Shown here: positions 26,722-36,116 of the stretch, one piece after another | Layout of the letters: each line of letters starts with the position of its first letter | Position numbering within the stretch: the stretch's first letter is position 1 | Assembly (NCBI GenBank): GCA_027924025.1 | Contig: AP026970.1 | Span: 1,138,501-1,202,500, forward strand | DNA length: 64,000 nucleotides | Direction of reading: 5' to 3' | Origin: Comamonadaceae bacterium OS-4 | Lineage (GTDB): Bacteria > Pseudomonadota > Gammaproteobacteria > Burkholderiales > Burkholderiaceae_C | Translations under genes and position numbers: made by a program | The notes under the pieces: generated by a model | Seen by the model: the letters and a program-made list of their open reading frames with translations, nothing else | The model's database searches: none | What the model was told of the DNA's origin: nothing

Positions 26722-27969
26722 CTAGCTTAGCGGGCTGGCAGCGGTCAAGGTTGCAGAGCCGGTGGACGCGGCCTCGCGCGGCGACTCTGCTTGCACCTGG
26801 GCCAAGGCGCGTTGCTCGGTGTCGTCGAGCACTTGCTGTGCGGACGAGCTGCCGGGCACCCAGTGCGAAACGCCCAAGCCAAACACCGGCTGGAAGTGGT
26901 GCCCGCCCGCTTGCGGATCGCTCAGGAGCAGGCGGCTAGACACCAGGGCCTTCAACCTGAACATCATGCGGTCTACCTCTTGGGGCCGGTTGGCATGGGT
27001 AATCACCATCACAAAGCAGCGCGGGTGGTACAGGCCCACCACATAGCGGAAGCCCACCGCCCTGCGCACGCGGGCTGCCACGGCGGTCAATATCTGCTGG
27101 TCAATCGCGTGCCCGGCTGACTCGCTCATGGAATACAAGTTCCGCAAATGCAGGGCCACTACCGCACAGCCCACGCCGGCGCGTTCGGCCCGCCAAAGGG
27201 CATCGTCGACTTTGGTGAGCAACACCGAGCCGGTGGGCAAGCCCGTGGCCCGGTCAAAACCCACGATGTCGCTGGCGCGCCGCTTGAGCCGGCTGTTGGC
27301 CTGGTTGCGCCGCATGGACAAGCGGATGCCCATCAAAAAGTGCACCAGCGCGCACAGTGCAATCACGGCTTTGCCAGCGACCGGAATAGCCGTAGGCCAC
27401 AGCGCGCAGGTGTAAAGGCCGACCACCATCACCGCCAGAAAGCCGCACGCCACCGCCATCCAACGGGCCAGGTCGTCGCCCAGCCGGTAGGCTCGCACAC
27501 TGGCATGCAGTGCAAACAAGACACCGGTGGTGCACACCACCGCAGAAATCCACAAGGGGTTGAGGCTGCCGGTGCTGATAAGCCCCAGGCCAATAAGCGC
27601 CTGCAAGGCTGCCACGCTCACCATGGCTGCAGCGCCCCAGTTGATGGTGACATAGAGCATCCGGTCGACCAGCGCTACGCCCAGCCAGACGCCCAAGTAC
27701 CACAGCACCAGCGCACCGCTGAGGGGGCTGATGATGCTCTGCACCGTTTGCAACGTCTGGGGGGAGAGCTCGGGGAACAAGGCCAAAGGCAGGCCACTGC
27801 CGACCACGCCGGAGCCCCCGAGCACGAGCACATAAGACAAGGCGCGCCAGGCGCCCGGGTTGTTGTTGCTCAAAATTTCACCCACTGCCCCGCAGCTCAG
27901 GGTCAGCAGGCCCCCGAGCAAACATGACCAGATGATGATTTCGGTAACGCCCATGGCCCCATTATTCAT
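26722..27969 (-). CDS. membrane protein with a degenerate GGDEF domain
   Basis: A 415-residue protein. The N-terminal half has about six or seven transmembrane helices; the C-terminal 170 residues keep the GGDEF-domain frame (FDRATGLPTGSVLLTKVDDAL at its start). The catalytic GGDEF signature is replaced by a segment reading VVGLYHPRCFVMVI, so cyclase activity is very unlikely. It may sense and bind rather than synthesise c-di-GMP. The start is MNNGAMG at 27969 or the inner ATG at 27954; neither has a good ribosome site. Confidence 0.75.
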   Translation of the reverse strand: MNNGAMGVTEIIIWSCLLGGLLTLSCGAVGEILSNNNPGAWRALSYVLVLGGSGVVGSGLPLALFPELSPQTLQTVQSIISPLSGALVLWYLGVWLGVALVDRMLYVTINWGAAAMVSVAALQALIGLGLISTGSLNPLWISAVVCTTGVLFALHASVRAYRLGDDLARWMAVACGFLAVMVVGLYTCALWPTAIPVAGKAVIALCALVHFLMGIRLSMRRNQANSRLKRRASDIVGFDRATGLPTGSVLLTKVDDALWRAERAGVGCAVVALHLRNLYSMSESAGHAIDQQILTAVAARVRRAVGFRYVVGLYHPRCFVMVITHANRPQEVDRMMFRLKALVSSRLLLSDPQAGGHHFQPVFGLGVSHWVPGSSSAQQVLDDTEQRALAQVQAESPREAASTGSATLTAASPLS

Positions 27970-28111
27970 GTTTGTGCCCAAGCGCAAAACCTTGAAATGG
28001 CGGTAAACAACGCTATCTCGGCCCTCATACCCCGGGGAAACCGCTGCTCTGCACGTTTCATGCGCCTGTGGTACCTTTGCCCCCCGTTTGATTTCTGAAG
28101 GACCTTTGGTC

Positions 28112-29653
28112 ATGGATAACACACAAGAGGCCTTCAGCGCCCTGACTCCCGAACGGCTCCGCGGGATCCGCCGCGGGCTGGAAAAAGAAAGCCTGCGCGC
28201 ACTCCCTAGCGGCAGCTTGGCGATGACGCCGCACCCCACGGCCATGGGCTCGGCCCTGACGCATCCGCACATCACCACCGACTTCAGTGAGTCGCAGGTA
28301 GAGCTGATCACCGGTGTGCATGCCCAGCCTGAAGACTGCCTGCAAGAGCTCACCGATGTGCAGCGCTTTACCCTGCAAAGCATGGGCGAAGAGCGGCTGT
28401 GGGTGTCGAGCATGCCATGTTGTTTGCCGGATGACGATGCGATTCCGCTAGGCCAATATGGCAGCTCGAATGTGGGCCGCTCCAAAACCGTGTACCGCAT
28501 GGGCTTGGGCAACCGCTATGGCCGGCGCATGCAAACCATCTCGGGCATTCACTACAACTGGTCGATGCCGGATGTGTCCAGCGAAGCGTATTTCGGGTTG
28601 ATCCGCAATTTCCGGCGCCATGCGTTTTTGTTGTTGTATTTGTTTGGCGCCTCGCCTGCGGTGTGCTCTACCTTTGTGGCGGGCCGCCAGCACCAGCTGC
28701 AGCCCTTGAGCGAAGGCACCATGTATTTGCCCTATGCCACTTCGCTGCGCATGGGGCGGCTGGGCTACCAGAGTGACGCGCAATCGTCGCTTGCGGTGAG
28801 CTACAACAGCCTGGAGGGCTACGGCCACTCTTTGCAAGGCGCTTTGACCCAGGCTTACCCGGCCTACGAGGCCATTGGTGTGCAAGGCCCTGACGGTGCC
28901 TACCGCCAGCTGGGGACCAGCCTGCTGCAAATCGAGAACGAGTTTTACGGCACCATTCGCCCCAAGCGGGTCACGTTCCCGGGCGAGCGGCCGCTGCACG
29001 CGCTGCGCGAGCGCGGCGTCGAATATGTGGAAGTGCGGCTGATGGACCTCGATCCCTTTGAGTTGGTGGGTATCAACAGCAGCACCATGCGCTTTATTGA
29101 TGTGTTTTTGCTGCACAGCCTGGGCACCGCCAGCCCTGACGATTCGCCCGCCGAGATCACAGCGCTGGCGCGCAACCAACAAGACGTGGCTGAGCGAGGC
29201 CGCCAACCCGGTTTGCTATTGCAGCGCGACGGGCAGCCGGTCACCCTGGTCGATTGGGGGCGCGATCTATTGGCCCAGATGCAGCCTTTTGCGCAGGCAC
29301 TCGATGCGGCCCATGGCAACACGCTGTACACCGCTGCATTGCAAGCGGCCACGGTGGGGCTGGATCAGCCGGATACCCTGCCATCCGCCCGGGTGCTGCA
29401 GGCGATGCAAAACGACCATGGGGGTTCGTTCTCGGCCTTCGTGCTGGCGCAAAGCAACCGCACGCGGGATGCGATGCTGGCGCAGGCCTTGCCTGCCGAG
29501 CAGCAGGCTCTCTTTGAGCAAGAGTCCGCGGTGTCGTGGAGCGACCAGCGCGCCATCGAGGCGGCAGACACCATGCCGTTTGATGTCTACCTTAAAGAGT
29601 TTTTGGCACCCCACCGCTTGTTGGCAGGGCGCCGCAGCACAGCAGCGGCTTAA
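28112..29653 (+). CDS. gshA: glutamate-cysteine ligase
   Basis: A 513-residue class I enzyme (gammaproteobacterial type) that makes gamma-glutamylcysteine, the first step of glutathione synthesis. Signature stretches are RGLEKESLRA near residue 20, TTDFSESQVELIT near 60, GQYGSSNVGRSKTVYR near 115 and the conserved ISGIHYNWS. A GAAGGA site upstream fits the ATG at 28112. The stop codon overlaps that of the convergent phasin-like gene by two bases. Confidence 0.95.
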   Translation: MDNTQEAFSALTPERLRGIRRGLEKESLRALPSGSLAMTPHPTAMGSALTHPHITTDFSESQVELITGVHAQPEDCLQELTDVQRFTLQSMGEERLWVSSMPCCLPDDDAIPLGQYGSSNVGRSKTVYRMGLGNRYGRRMQTISGIHYNWSMPDVSSEAYFGLIRNFRRHAFLLLYLFGASPAVCSTFVAGRQHQLQPLSEGTMYLPYATSLRMGRLGYQSDAQSSLAVSYNSLEGYGHSLQGALTQAYPAYEAIGVQGPDGAYRQLGTSLLQIENEFYGTIRPKRVTFPGERPLHALRERGVEYVEVRLMDLDPFELVGINSSTMRFIDVFLLHSLGTASPDDSPAEITALARNQQDVAERGRQPGLLLQRDGQPVTLVDWGRDLLAQMQPFAQALDAAHGNTLYTAALQAATVGLDQPDTLPSARVLQAMQNDHGGSFSAFVLAQSNRTRDAMLAQALPAEQQALFEQESAVSWSDQRAIEAADTMPFDVYLKEFLAPHRLLAGRRSTAAA

Positions 29654-30222
29654 ACCACGACTGCCGCTTCTACAACAGCAGCGGCTTTGCGCACGCGGGG
29701 GGCGGCCTTGCGCACTGCCTTTTTCACCACGCGCTTGGCGCCTGCAGCCTTGGCTTTGACTTTCGAGCCGGCGAGGCGGATAGCCAGGTCGCTGCTCTTG
29801 GCTTCCAGCTTGGCGGCCACTTTGTTCACAGCCACCACGGCAGGCACTGCGGCGTTGGCCACGGTGCCCAGTGTGCTCAGGCCGGTGGTTTGCTCAAAAC
29901 GGGTGGCGTTCACTGCCACTTGTTCCAGGCTCTTGCCGGCCAGCTCGACGGCTTTGTCTACGGCAGCGTCTGCACCGTCAGTGGTAAACGTCACGCCTTG
30001 CACGTAGTAGCCGGTGAGCTTTTTCTGGGCGTTGAGGGCGTTACGGCGAACTTCGCCGCTGATGCGCTTGCCGGCTTTTTGCACAGCGGCAGACCAGGTT
30101 TTTTCAACGTAGCTGGCGGCGCGGGCATTGCCCACGCGGTAGGCATTGATTACGTTTTTGGCGGTGTTGCCGTAGGTGGTGATCAGGTCATTGGTGGCGA
30201 GGGTGAGGGTGGTCGTGCGCAT
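29650..30222 (-). CDS. phasin-like protein with a basic, Ala/Lys-rich tail
   Basis: A 190-residue protein with two parts. Residues 1-120 form amphipathic helices like those of polyhydroxyalkanoate granule proteins (phasins). Residues 150-185 are a histone H1-like tail with repeated Lys/Ala pairs (KVKAKAAGAKRVVKKAVRKA). This build resembles PhaM, which ties PHB granules to DNA, but I cannot establish homology from motifs alone. AGGAG upstream sets the ATG at 30222. It is abundant-looking in codon use. Confidence 0.6.
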   Translation of the reverse strand: MRTTTLTLATNDLITTYGNTAKNVINAYRVGNARAASYVEKTWSAAVQKAGKRISGEVRRNALNAQKKLTGYYVQGVTFTTDGADAAVDKAVELAGKSLEQVAVNATRFEQTTGLSTLGTVANAAVPAVVAVNKVAAKLEAKSSDLAIRLAGSKVKAKAAGAKRVVKKAVRKAAPRVRKAAAVVEAAVVV

Positions 30223-30392
30223 GTGCAGCTCCTGCAAAGTGAAATCGTGAGGGAATACTTGGATTCTCAAGATCCCCCCTAGTGAAGGCACCTTAAATAC
30301 CGCCTGTTTCCTAGGGGCGGCTGTCTAAGCGGCGCGCGGCGGCCACATACGGGACAATGCAGGGTTTAGCGACAGGCAGAAAGACACACGGC

Positions 30393-31406
30393 ATGGCAAT
30401 TCAGTGGTTCCCGGGGCATATGCACCTGACCCGCAAGGCGATTCAAGAGCGCATCAAAGAGATCGATGTGGTGATTGAACTGCTGGACTCCCGCTTGCCC
30501 GGGTCGAGTGCCAACCCCATGCTTGCCGAGCTCACCGCAGGCAAGCCCGCGCTCAAGGTACTCAACAAGCAAGACCTGGCAGACCCCGAGCGCACCGCGC
30601 TCTGGCTGGCCCACTACAACGCGATGCCTGGCGTGCGCGCCCTGCCGCTGGATGCGAGCATGAGCACCCCCGCCAAAGCGCTGGTGGCTGCCTGTCACGA
30701 ACTGGCCCCCAACCGGGGCGGCATGGCCAAGCCGATGCGGGTGCTGATTTGCGGCATTCCCAACGTGGGCAAGTCCACGCTGATCAACACCCTCAAGGGC
30801 AAGCGCGCCGCGAAAACCGGCGACGAGGCCGGCGTCACCAAGATCGAGCAGCGCATCACCATCGCGGACGACTTTTACCTTTACGACACGCCCGGGGTGC
30901 TGTGGCCCCGCATCATCGTGGCCAAGAGCGGCTACAACCTCGCGGCCAGCGGCGCCATCGGCAAAAACGCCTTTGATGAAGAAGAGGTGGCCCTCGAGCT
31001 GCTGGACTACCTGCGCCAGCACTATCCCGCCACATTGGAAGCGCGCTACAAGCTCACCGGCGTGGCCGAGCAAACCGACGAGCAGCTGCTGGACGCTATC
31101 GGCCGCAAGCGCGGTGCCTTGCAGTCGGGCGGGCGCATCAATCTCAACAAAGCCGCCGAGATCGTGATCCACGATTTCCGCAGCGCGGTGCTGGGCCGCA
31201 TCACCCTGGAGACGCCGGAGCAGTTTGCCCAGTTGCTGGCCGAGGGCAAGCAGATCGACGCCGAGCGCCAGATGAAGAAAGACGCCATCGAGATGGCCCG
31301 CCTGATCCGCCTCAAAAAGGTCAAGCGCCCCGCTCAGCCCCGCCACAGCGACGAGCGGGAGGCAGCTGCCGGCCCAGGTGCTGCACCAGAGCCTGAGGCC
31401 GAATAA
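30393..31406 (+). CDS. ylqF: ribosome biogenesis GTPase YlqF/RbgA
   Basis: A 337-residue circularly permuted GTPase that acts in late assembly of the 50S subunit. The G4 motif NKQD comes before G1 (GIPNVGKST near residue 128) and G3 (DTPG), as the permutation requires. The N-terminus IQWFPGHM is diagnostic for this family. The C-terminal ANTAR-like helical domain is followed by a tail rich in Glu and Ala. ATG at 30393. Confidence 0.93.
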   Translation: MAIQWFPGHMHLTRKAIQERIKEIDVVIELLDSRLPGSSANPMLAELTAGKPALKVLNKQDLADPERTALWLAHYNAMPGVRALPLDASMSTPAKALVAACHELAPNRGGMAKPMRVLICGIPNVGKSTLINTLKGKRAAKTGDEAGVTKIEQRITIADDFYLYDTPGVLWPRIIVAKSGYNLAASGAIGKNAFDEEEVALELLDYLRQHYPATLEARYKLTGVAEQTDEQLLDAIGRKRGALQSGGRINLNKAAEIVIHDFRSAVLGRITLETPEQFAQLLAEGKQIDAERQMKKDAIEMARLIRLKKVKRPAQPRHSDEREAAAGPGAAPEPEAE

Positions 31407-31470
31407 GAGTCAAATGAGCCTGTGGCGCATGATTTACCTGCGCTGGTAGCTATGATTTTTATAGCAATCG
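31407..31470 (+). repeat. dispersed two-hairpin repeat, copy 6
   Basis: Contains TCAAATGAGCCTGTGGCGCAT, a middle CTGCGCTGGTAGCTATGA, and TTTTATAGCAA. It separates ylqF from the SRAP gene and ends 4 bases before that gene's ATG. Confidence 0.72.
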
Positions 31471-31474
31471 CCTG

Positions 31475-32206
31475 ATGTGCACCAACTTCATTCCCTCCGC
31501 CCGGACTGACTTATTAGACAAGCGCTTGGGCACGGTGGCCCCAGCCGCACCCGGCTGGCCGGCAGAAACCTACCCCGGATATAACGCCCCGGTGGTGGTG
31601 CGCAGTTCCGGTGGGGCAGCGGTGCAGCTGGCTCAGTTCGGGCTGGTGCCACCCTGGAGCAAAGACGCCCGCCACGCCCGTGAGTTGGCCCGCGGCACCT
31701 ATAACGCCCGCAGCGAGACGGTGGCTATCAAGCCCAGCTTTCGCCACGCCTGGGCGGCTCGCCAGTGGGCGCTGGTGCCGATGGAGTGCTTTTTTGAACC
31801 CTGCTGGGAAGACGCTGCCAGCCAAGGCGGCCGGGCCACCCGCTGGCGGATGGCCATGCACGACCAAGCGCCGTTTGCGGTAGCCGGCCTGTGGGAGCGT
31901 TGGACCGACAAAGCCAGTGGCGAGCAAGCCGACAGCTTTACCTTGCTCACGGTCAATGCCGAGGGCCATCCGGTGATGGGCCGGATGCACCGCCCCGGGG
32001 ATGAAAAGCGCATGCCGGTGATCGTGCCCGCTGCGCATTACGCCGATTGGCTGCATGCCAGCCCGCAGCAGGCGATGGCGTTCATGACCCGCTTTCCCGC
32101 CGAGCAAATGCACGCAGAGCCGGCCCCGGTGTCGCGTGCAGCGCCTGCAGCTGCGCGCAACGCCAAACCCCAGATTCCTCCGCCAGAAAACTTGTCTTTG
32201 TTTTAG
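31475..32206 (+). CDS. SOS-response-associated peptidase (SRAP/YedK, HMCES-like)
   Basis: A 243-residue protein that crosslinks to abasic sites in single-stranded DNA through its second residue. Cys2 is present (MCTNF), as are the asparagine in TYNARSETV near 72, the glutamate in MECFFEPCWE near 107, and the histidine in GRMHRPGDEKRMPVI near 170, which together form the active site. The family protects replication forks from abasic-site breakage. The start must be exact because Cys2 is catalytic after Met removal. Confidence 0.92.
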   Translation: MCTNFIPSARTDLLDKRLGTVAPAAPGWPAETYPGYNAPVVVRSSGGAAVQLAQFGLVPPWSKDARHARELARGTYNARSETVAIKPSFRHAWAARQWALVPMECFFEPCWEDAASQGGRATRWRMAMHDQAPFAVAGLWERWTDKASGEQADSFTLLTVNAEGHPVMGRMHRPGDEKRMPVIVPAAHYADWLHASPQQAMAFMTRFPAEQMHAEPAPVSRAAPAAARNAKPQIPPPENLSLF

Positions 32207-32228
32207 GCGGTGGTGGCGGTGGCCGGGC

Positions 32229-33131
32229 TCAGCGGAGCTCGGTCTCTAGCGTGTCCCACAACTCTTTGTCTGCCAAAGGCGTTTCGGGCGAAAGCGTGGG
32301 GTTGGCGATGCGGATCACTCGCCGGCCCGAGAGACTCAGGTCCGCGAGGATGCTTTTCTTGAAGATCAGATAGCGCTTTTGGAACTTGCCACTGCGCATC
32401 AATGACTTCAAGCCTTCTTCGACCCGCTGGGCCAGCTTTTCGCCTTCGGGGGAGCGGGTGAAGAAAAAGTAGCGGGGCAGGGGGTAGTAGAGCAGCAGCT
32501 TTCTTTCTACCGCGAGGTCGGGGTAGCTGCCTATGTTGGAGGCCAGCTCTGCGCTGATTTCATTCACGCCGCGCGAAAACAGGTCATACCGCCCCGCGCT
32601 CAACATGGGGAACAGGCTCTCATACGTCGGGGCGGTGACCACCTCCAGGCCGGCGTTGCGCAAGATGTCCACATCGATCCAGCTCGCCGCCTGCCCGATG
32701 GTGAACTGCCGCAGCTCGTTGGTACTGCGAATGCCGCTGAAGGCGGGTTGATTGACTTCCTTGATCAAAAACAGGCGGTAGCCGGTCAGGCCCTTGTCCA
32801 GGGGCAAGCGGATGGGTAAGAGCTTGCGCTCGCGTTCCTGGCTGGTGGTGCGCGCCATGACGGAAATGTCTTGGCTGTTGCTCAGCTGCAATTCTGCGCG
32901 CGCAGGCGTCATGACTTTGGGGGCTGGCTGCATCTGGAACGGCCCCCACTTGGGGCGTGTTTCTTCCAGGGCGAGCTGCAACACATCCCAATAAAACTGC
33001 ATGCGCACGTCCGAGCCGCTCTCGGGGGGCGGATAGGTGTATTGCATGGGCGATGTCGCCCCAGCTGCAGGCTGCAGCCACACGGTGAGTGATATGCCAA
33101 CGACGGCTAGTGCTTTGAAGAGTCGCAGCAT
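32229..33131 (-). CDS. periplasmic solute-binding-like protein
   Basis: A 300-residue protein with a signal peptide (MLRLFKALAVVGISLTVW, cleavage near residue 25). The rest resembles SBP_bac_3-type receptors: YWDVLQLALEET, GYRLFLIKE and a C-terminal FQKRYLIFKKS. Such orphan receptors are frequent in this family and may feed a transporter or a sensor. AGGAG at the correct distance sets the ATG at 33131; the longer frame upstream crosses the uspA promoter region. The ligand is unknown. Confidence 0.72.
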   Translation of the reverse strand: MLRLFKALAVVGISLTVWLQPAAGATSPMQYTYPPPESGSDVRMQFYWDVLQLALEETRPKWGPFQMQPAPKVMTPARAELQLSNSQDISVMARTTSQERERKLLPIRLPLDKGLTGYRLFLIKEVNQPAFSGIRSTNELRQFTIGQAASWIDVDILRNAGLEVVTAPTYESLFPMLSAGRYDLFSRGVNEISAELASNIGSYPDLAVERKLLLYYPLPRYFFFTRSPEGEKLAQRVEEGLKSLMRSGKFQKRYLIFKKSILADLSLSGRRVIRIANPTLSPETPLADKELWDTLETELR

Positions 33132-33278
33132 CTCTACGCTCCTTGTATTTTGAAGAACAGTGTAGCGCGCTCGTGTGACAGCCGGTGTCCGCCGGGCCGG
33201 CGCCTCTCTGTGACTTGGATCAAGAACGCCCATGCCGCCTTCCCGCACAGTGAGGGCATTGATTCACAGGAGGCCCCC

Positions 33279-33716
33279 ATGTTCAAACACATTCTTTTGG
33301 CAACCGACGGCTCTGCGTCTGCAGAGCATGCGTCCCGCATGGCGGTGGATTTGGCCCGCACCCACGGCGCCAAGCTTACTGCCTTGTATGTGGCAGACCC
33401 CTACCCCTATATCGGCATCGGCGAGCTCAATCCGGCTGGTCTGCAGGCCTATGCGGCAGCCGGCCAGCAGCTCGCCGCCCAAGCCCATGCGCATGTGGAT
33501 GCCCTGTGCCGTGAGGGGGCTACGGTGGCGCTCGATGTCCGCTTGGTGGAAGATGTCACCGCCGTGAGCGGTATCGTGCAAACGGCAGAGACGCTGGGCG
33601 TCGACCTGATCGTGATCGGCTCCAACGGGCGCTCGGGTATTGAACGCCTGGTGCTCGGCAGTGTGGCGGCCAAAGTGGTCGCCCAAAGTTCGGTGCCGGT
33701 ACTGGTAGCGCGCTAA
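33279..33716 (+). CDS. universal stress protein UspA family
   Basis: A 145-residue single-domain Usp. The N-terminal strand FKHILLATDGS and the ATP-binding motif G-x2-G-x9-G-S (GSNGRSGIERLVLGSVA near residue 115) are both intact, so this is the ATP-binding subgroup. CAGGAGG at 33267-33273 is a full Shine-Dalgarno sequence. A hairpin with arms AGCACGCT and AGCGTGCT lies just downstream (33729-33755) but lacks a T-run. Confidence 0.93.
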   Translation: MFKHILLATDGSASAEHASRMAVDLARTHGAKLTALYVADPYPYIGIGELNPAGLQAYAAAGQQLAAQAHAHVDALCREGATVALDVRLVEDVTAVSGIVQTAETLGVDLIVIGSNGRSGIERLVLGSVAAKVVAQSSVPVLVAR

Positions 33717-33815
33717 CCCTGACCGCACAGCACGCTGCGCCTTGACGAGCGTGCTTGAAAAAGGCCCGAGGGGCTCCAGTTAACCGGCTAGTGCAACGCC
33801 GCTGACGGAGAGCTT

Positions 33816-34655
33816 GTGGCCTTTTTGATTTTTTGCCTTGCAGCGTTGTTGCTGCTGATCGGGCTGCTGGGGTATCCGCGCTGGATGCGCTGGCGGCGCG
33901 AGCGCCTGCAACAGCAACCATTCCCGCCCGGGTGGCGCAAACACCTGCGCAAGCGCGTTCCCTTGTTTGCCCGCTTGCCGGCAGACTTGCAGCTGCAGCT
34001 CAAAAAGCACATCCAGGTCTTTGTGGCCGAAAAAACCCTTATCGGTTGCGATGGTTTGCAGGTGACTGAAGAAATGCGGGTCGTGGTCGCCGCCAACGCC
34101 TGCCTGCTGCTGCTTAACCGCACCCGTGGGTTGCCGGCGGACTACTTTGCCGGAGTGCGCCAGATACTGCTGTACCCGGCCGCTTTTGTCGTGCAGCGCA
34201 AGCACACCGATGCAGCCGGTGTGCAGCACGCTGAGCAGCGCTCTTTGGCGGGCGAAAGCTGGTCGGAAGGGCAGGTCATCCTGTCGTGGCAAGACGTGCT
34301 CCAGGGCGCTGCCGATGCGCACGATGGCCGCAACGTCGTCATCCATGAATTCGCCCACCAGCTGGACCAGGAAAACGGCCAGGCGATCGGCGCACCCTTG
34401 CCACTGCCCGGTGATGCGGATCACCACCCCGCCCGCTGGAGGGCGGTGTTTACCGCCGCCTACGAGCGCCTGCAAGGCGAGGCCTTCATGCGCGAGCAGG
34501 TGCTGCTGGATCACTATGGCGCGCAAGACCCGGCGGAGTTTTTCTCGGTCGCCACCGAAGCTTTTTTTGAGCAAGGTGCGGCCTTGCGCAGTTACGACGC
34601 CGCGCTCTACCGCGAGTTGCAGGGCTATTTCAAGGTAGACCCCTCTGCCTGGTGA
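33816..34655 (+). CDS. mtfA: MtfA-like zinc metallopeptidase (M90)
   Basis: A 279-residue protein with the zinc motif HEFAHQLD near residue 180 and a third ligand glutamate in FFSVATEAFFE near 245. MtfA binds the repressor Mlc in enterobacteria and has aminopeptidase activity. Unlike E. coli MtfA, this one starts with a hydrophobic segment (residues 2-18), which suggests a membrane anchor. GTG at 33816 is supported by the purine-rich site just upstream. Confidence 0.87.
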   Translation: MAFLIFCLAALLLLIGLLGYPRWMRWRRERLQQQPFPPGWRKHLRKRVPLFARLPADLQLQLKKHIQVFVAEKTLIGCDGLQVTEEMRVVVAANACLLLLNRTRGLPADYFAGVRQILLYPAAFVVQRKHTDAAGVQHAEQRSLAGESWSEGQVILSWQDVLQGAADAHDGRNVVIHEFAHQLDQENGQAIGAPLPLPGDADHHPARWRAVFTAAYERLQGEAFMREQVLLDHYGAQDPAEFFSVATEAFFEQGAALRSYDAALYRELQGYFKVDPSAW

Positions 34656-34727
34656 GCGGGTGGCCCGGTAAGCCGCGCGTCAACATGCCACGGGCCGGCA
34701 CGGCACAATGCTTGCTCCGTAAGGCCT

Positions 34728-35402
34728 ATGTCGACCTCCACACCCCCCAACGCCCCAGAAAAGCCCCCGCGCGGGCCGGTTGAACTGCCCTCTGCCTTGC
34801 AGGGGGAGGTGCAGCAGCACACCTGGTTTGAGGATGCGCAGGCCATTTTTACCGGCACCTTGTTTGTGAGCCTGGCGCTGATTTTGTTCGGCCAGGCGGG
34901 ACTACTGACCGGCGGCACTGCGGGGGCGGCGTTTGTGCTGCACTACGCGACCGGCGTCAGCCTGGGCAAGCTGTTCTTTTTGATCAACCTGCCGTTTTAC
35001 TGGTTTGCCTGGCAGCGCATGGGCCGGGAGTTCACCATCAAAACCTTTGTGGCCATCAGCTTCCTGTCTGCCATGGCCGAATGGTCGCCGCGCTTGTTTG
35101 CCATCGAGCGGCTGCACCCCGCTTATGCGGCCGTGCTGGGTGGCCTGCTGCTGGGGTCGGGGTGCTTGTTTCTGGCGCGGCACCGGGCCAGTTTGGGGGG
35201 CGCCACCATTGTGTCGCTGTACCTGCAGCGTTCACGCGGTTGGCGGGCCGGCATGGTGCAAATGGGCATGGACTGCACCATCGTGCTGCTGGCGCTCACC
35301 GTGGTCGACCCGGTGCGCGTCGCCTATTCGGTGCTGGCGGCGGTGGTCATGAACCTGTTTATTGCGGTCAACCACCGACCGGGCCGCTACGCGGTGCTCT
35401 AG
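34728..35402 (+). CDS. YitT family membrane protein
   Basis: A 224-residue protein with five predicted membrane helices and a polar N-terminal tail. The YitT (DUF161) pattern is clear: GQAGLLTGGTAGAAFVLHYATG near residue 58 and FFLINLPFYWFAW near 88. The function of the family is unknown. Its stop lies 3 bases from that of the convergent DsbG-like gene. Confidence 0.82.
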   Translation: MSTSTPPNAPEKPPRGPVELPSALQGEVQQHTWFEDAQAIFTGTLFVSLALILFGQAGLLTGGTAGAAFVLHYATGVSLGKLFFLINLPFYWFAWQRMGREFTIKTFVAISFLSAMAEWSPRLFAIERLHPAYAAVLGGLLLGSGCLFLARHRASLGGATIVSLYLQRSRGWRAGMVQMGMDCTIVLLALTVVDPVRVAYSVLAAVVMNLFIAVNHRPGRYAVL

Positions 35403-35405
35403 CCT

Positions 35406-36050
35406 TTAGTTCACACCCAAGAACTCAGCCAGCGCTGCCGTTTGCATGGCACCGGCATTGGTCACCACTTGGCCGGTTTTGACATTCTTGGCCACCATGT
35501 AGGGCACTGACTCGACCGCCAGCGCATTGAACAGCACCGTGTTGGCCTTGATGATGGCTTCCACCTCCGGCGGCACGGATGCCGGCAACGGTGTGCCACC
35601 GCTGCCGGCGAGCAACGATGCCTCATGCGCTGCCATGAATTCGGCGGGGTTGGCGGCGGTCAATATCGCCGCACCCTGCGGTGCGCTCTTGCCGTTGATA
35701 AACGACACCGGAATCCAGACAAACTTGGCCTTGGGCAGCAAGGCCTGTGATTCCGTCCACAAATGGCCGCAATGCGGGCACTGGGGGTCAAACAGTACAT
35801 AAGCCGGGTTGGCCGCCATCAGCGCGCCCACAGTAAAGCCTTTGCCCTCGGCTGCAATCTTGTCGTAGGCCTGCGCGGCGCTCAGGGCCCCGGCTTTGGC
35901 ACCGGGCGCTGCTGTCTCGTCTTTTTTGTCGCCGCAACCGGCCAGGCTGCCCAAGCCCAACAAGGCGGGCAGTGCCATCAGGTGCAAGCGGCTGCGCTGG
36001 GGCAGGGGGGGCGAAGTGAGGGCGGAAGACGAGAGGGACTGGATGGTCAT
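35406..36050 (-). CDS. DsbG/DsbC-like thioredoxin-fold lipoprotein
   Basis: A 214-residue exported protein. The leader carries the lipobox LAGC near residue 38, and GDKKDE follows, so it is probably a lipoprotein. The thioredoxin-fold part has the active-site pair CPHC (DPQCPHCGHLW near residue 92) and a cis-proline context SVPYMV. This is the motif set of DsbC/DsbG thiol-disulfide proteins, but the dimerisation domain is short. The ATG at 36050 lies 67 bp from the nearest DnaA-box element. Confidence 0.78.
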   Translation of the reverse strand: MTIQSLSSSALTSPPLPQRSRLHLMALPALLGLGSLAGCGDKKDETAAPGAKAGALSAAQAYDKIAAEGKGFTVGALMAANPAYVLFDPQCPHCGHLWTESQALLPKAKFVWIPVSFINGKSAPQGAAILTAANPAEFMAAHEASLLAGSGGTPLPASVPPEVEAIIKANTVLFNALAVESVPYMVAKNVKTGQVVTNAGAMQTAALAEFLGVN

Positions 36051-36116
36051 GTTGTAGCAGCGTGTAAAAGTTTCAGCGCGGGTAGAGTCGTGAAAAGCGG
36101 CATTGGTTCCCGCAGT

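Noticed and set aside
33729-33755. Terminator after uspA
   Set aside because: The 8-bp stem is real, but the loop is 11 bases and no T-run follows on either strand.
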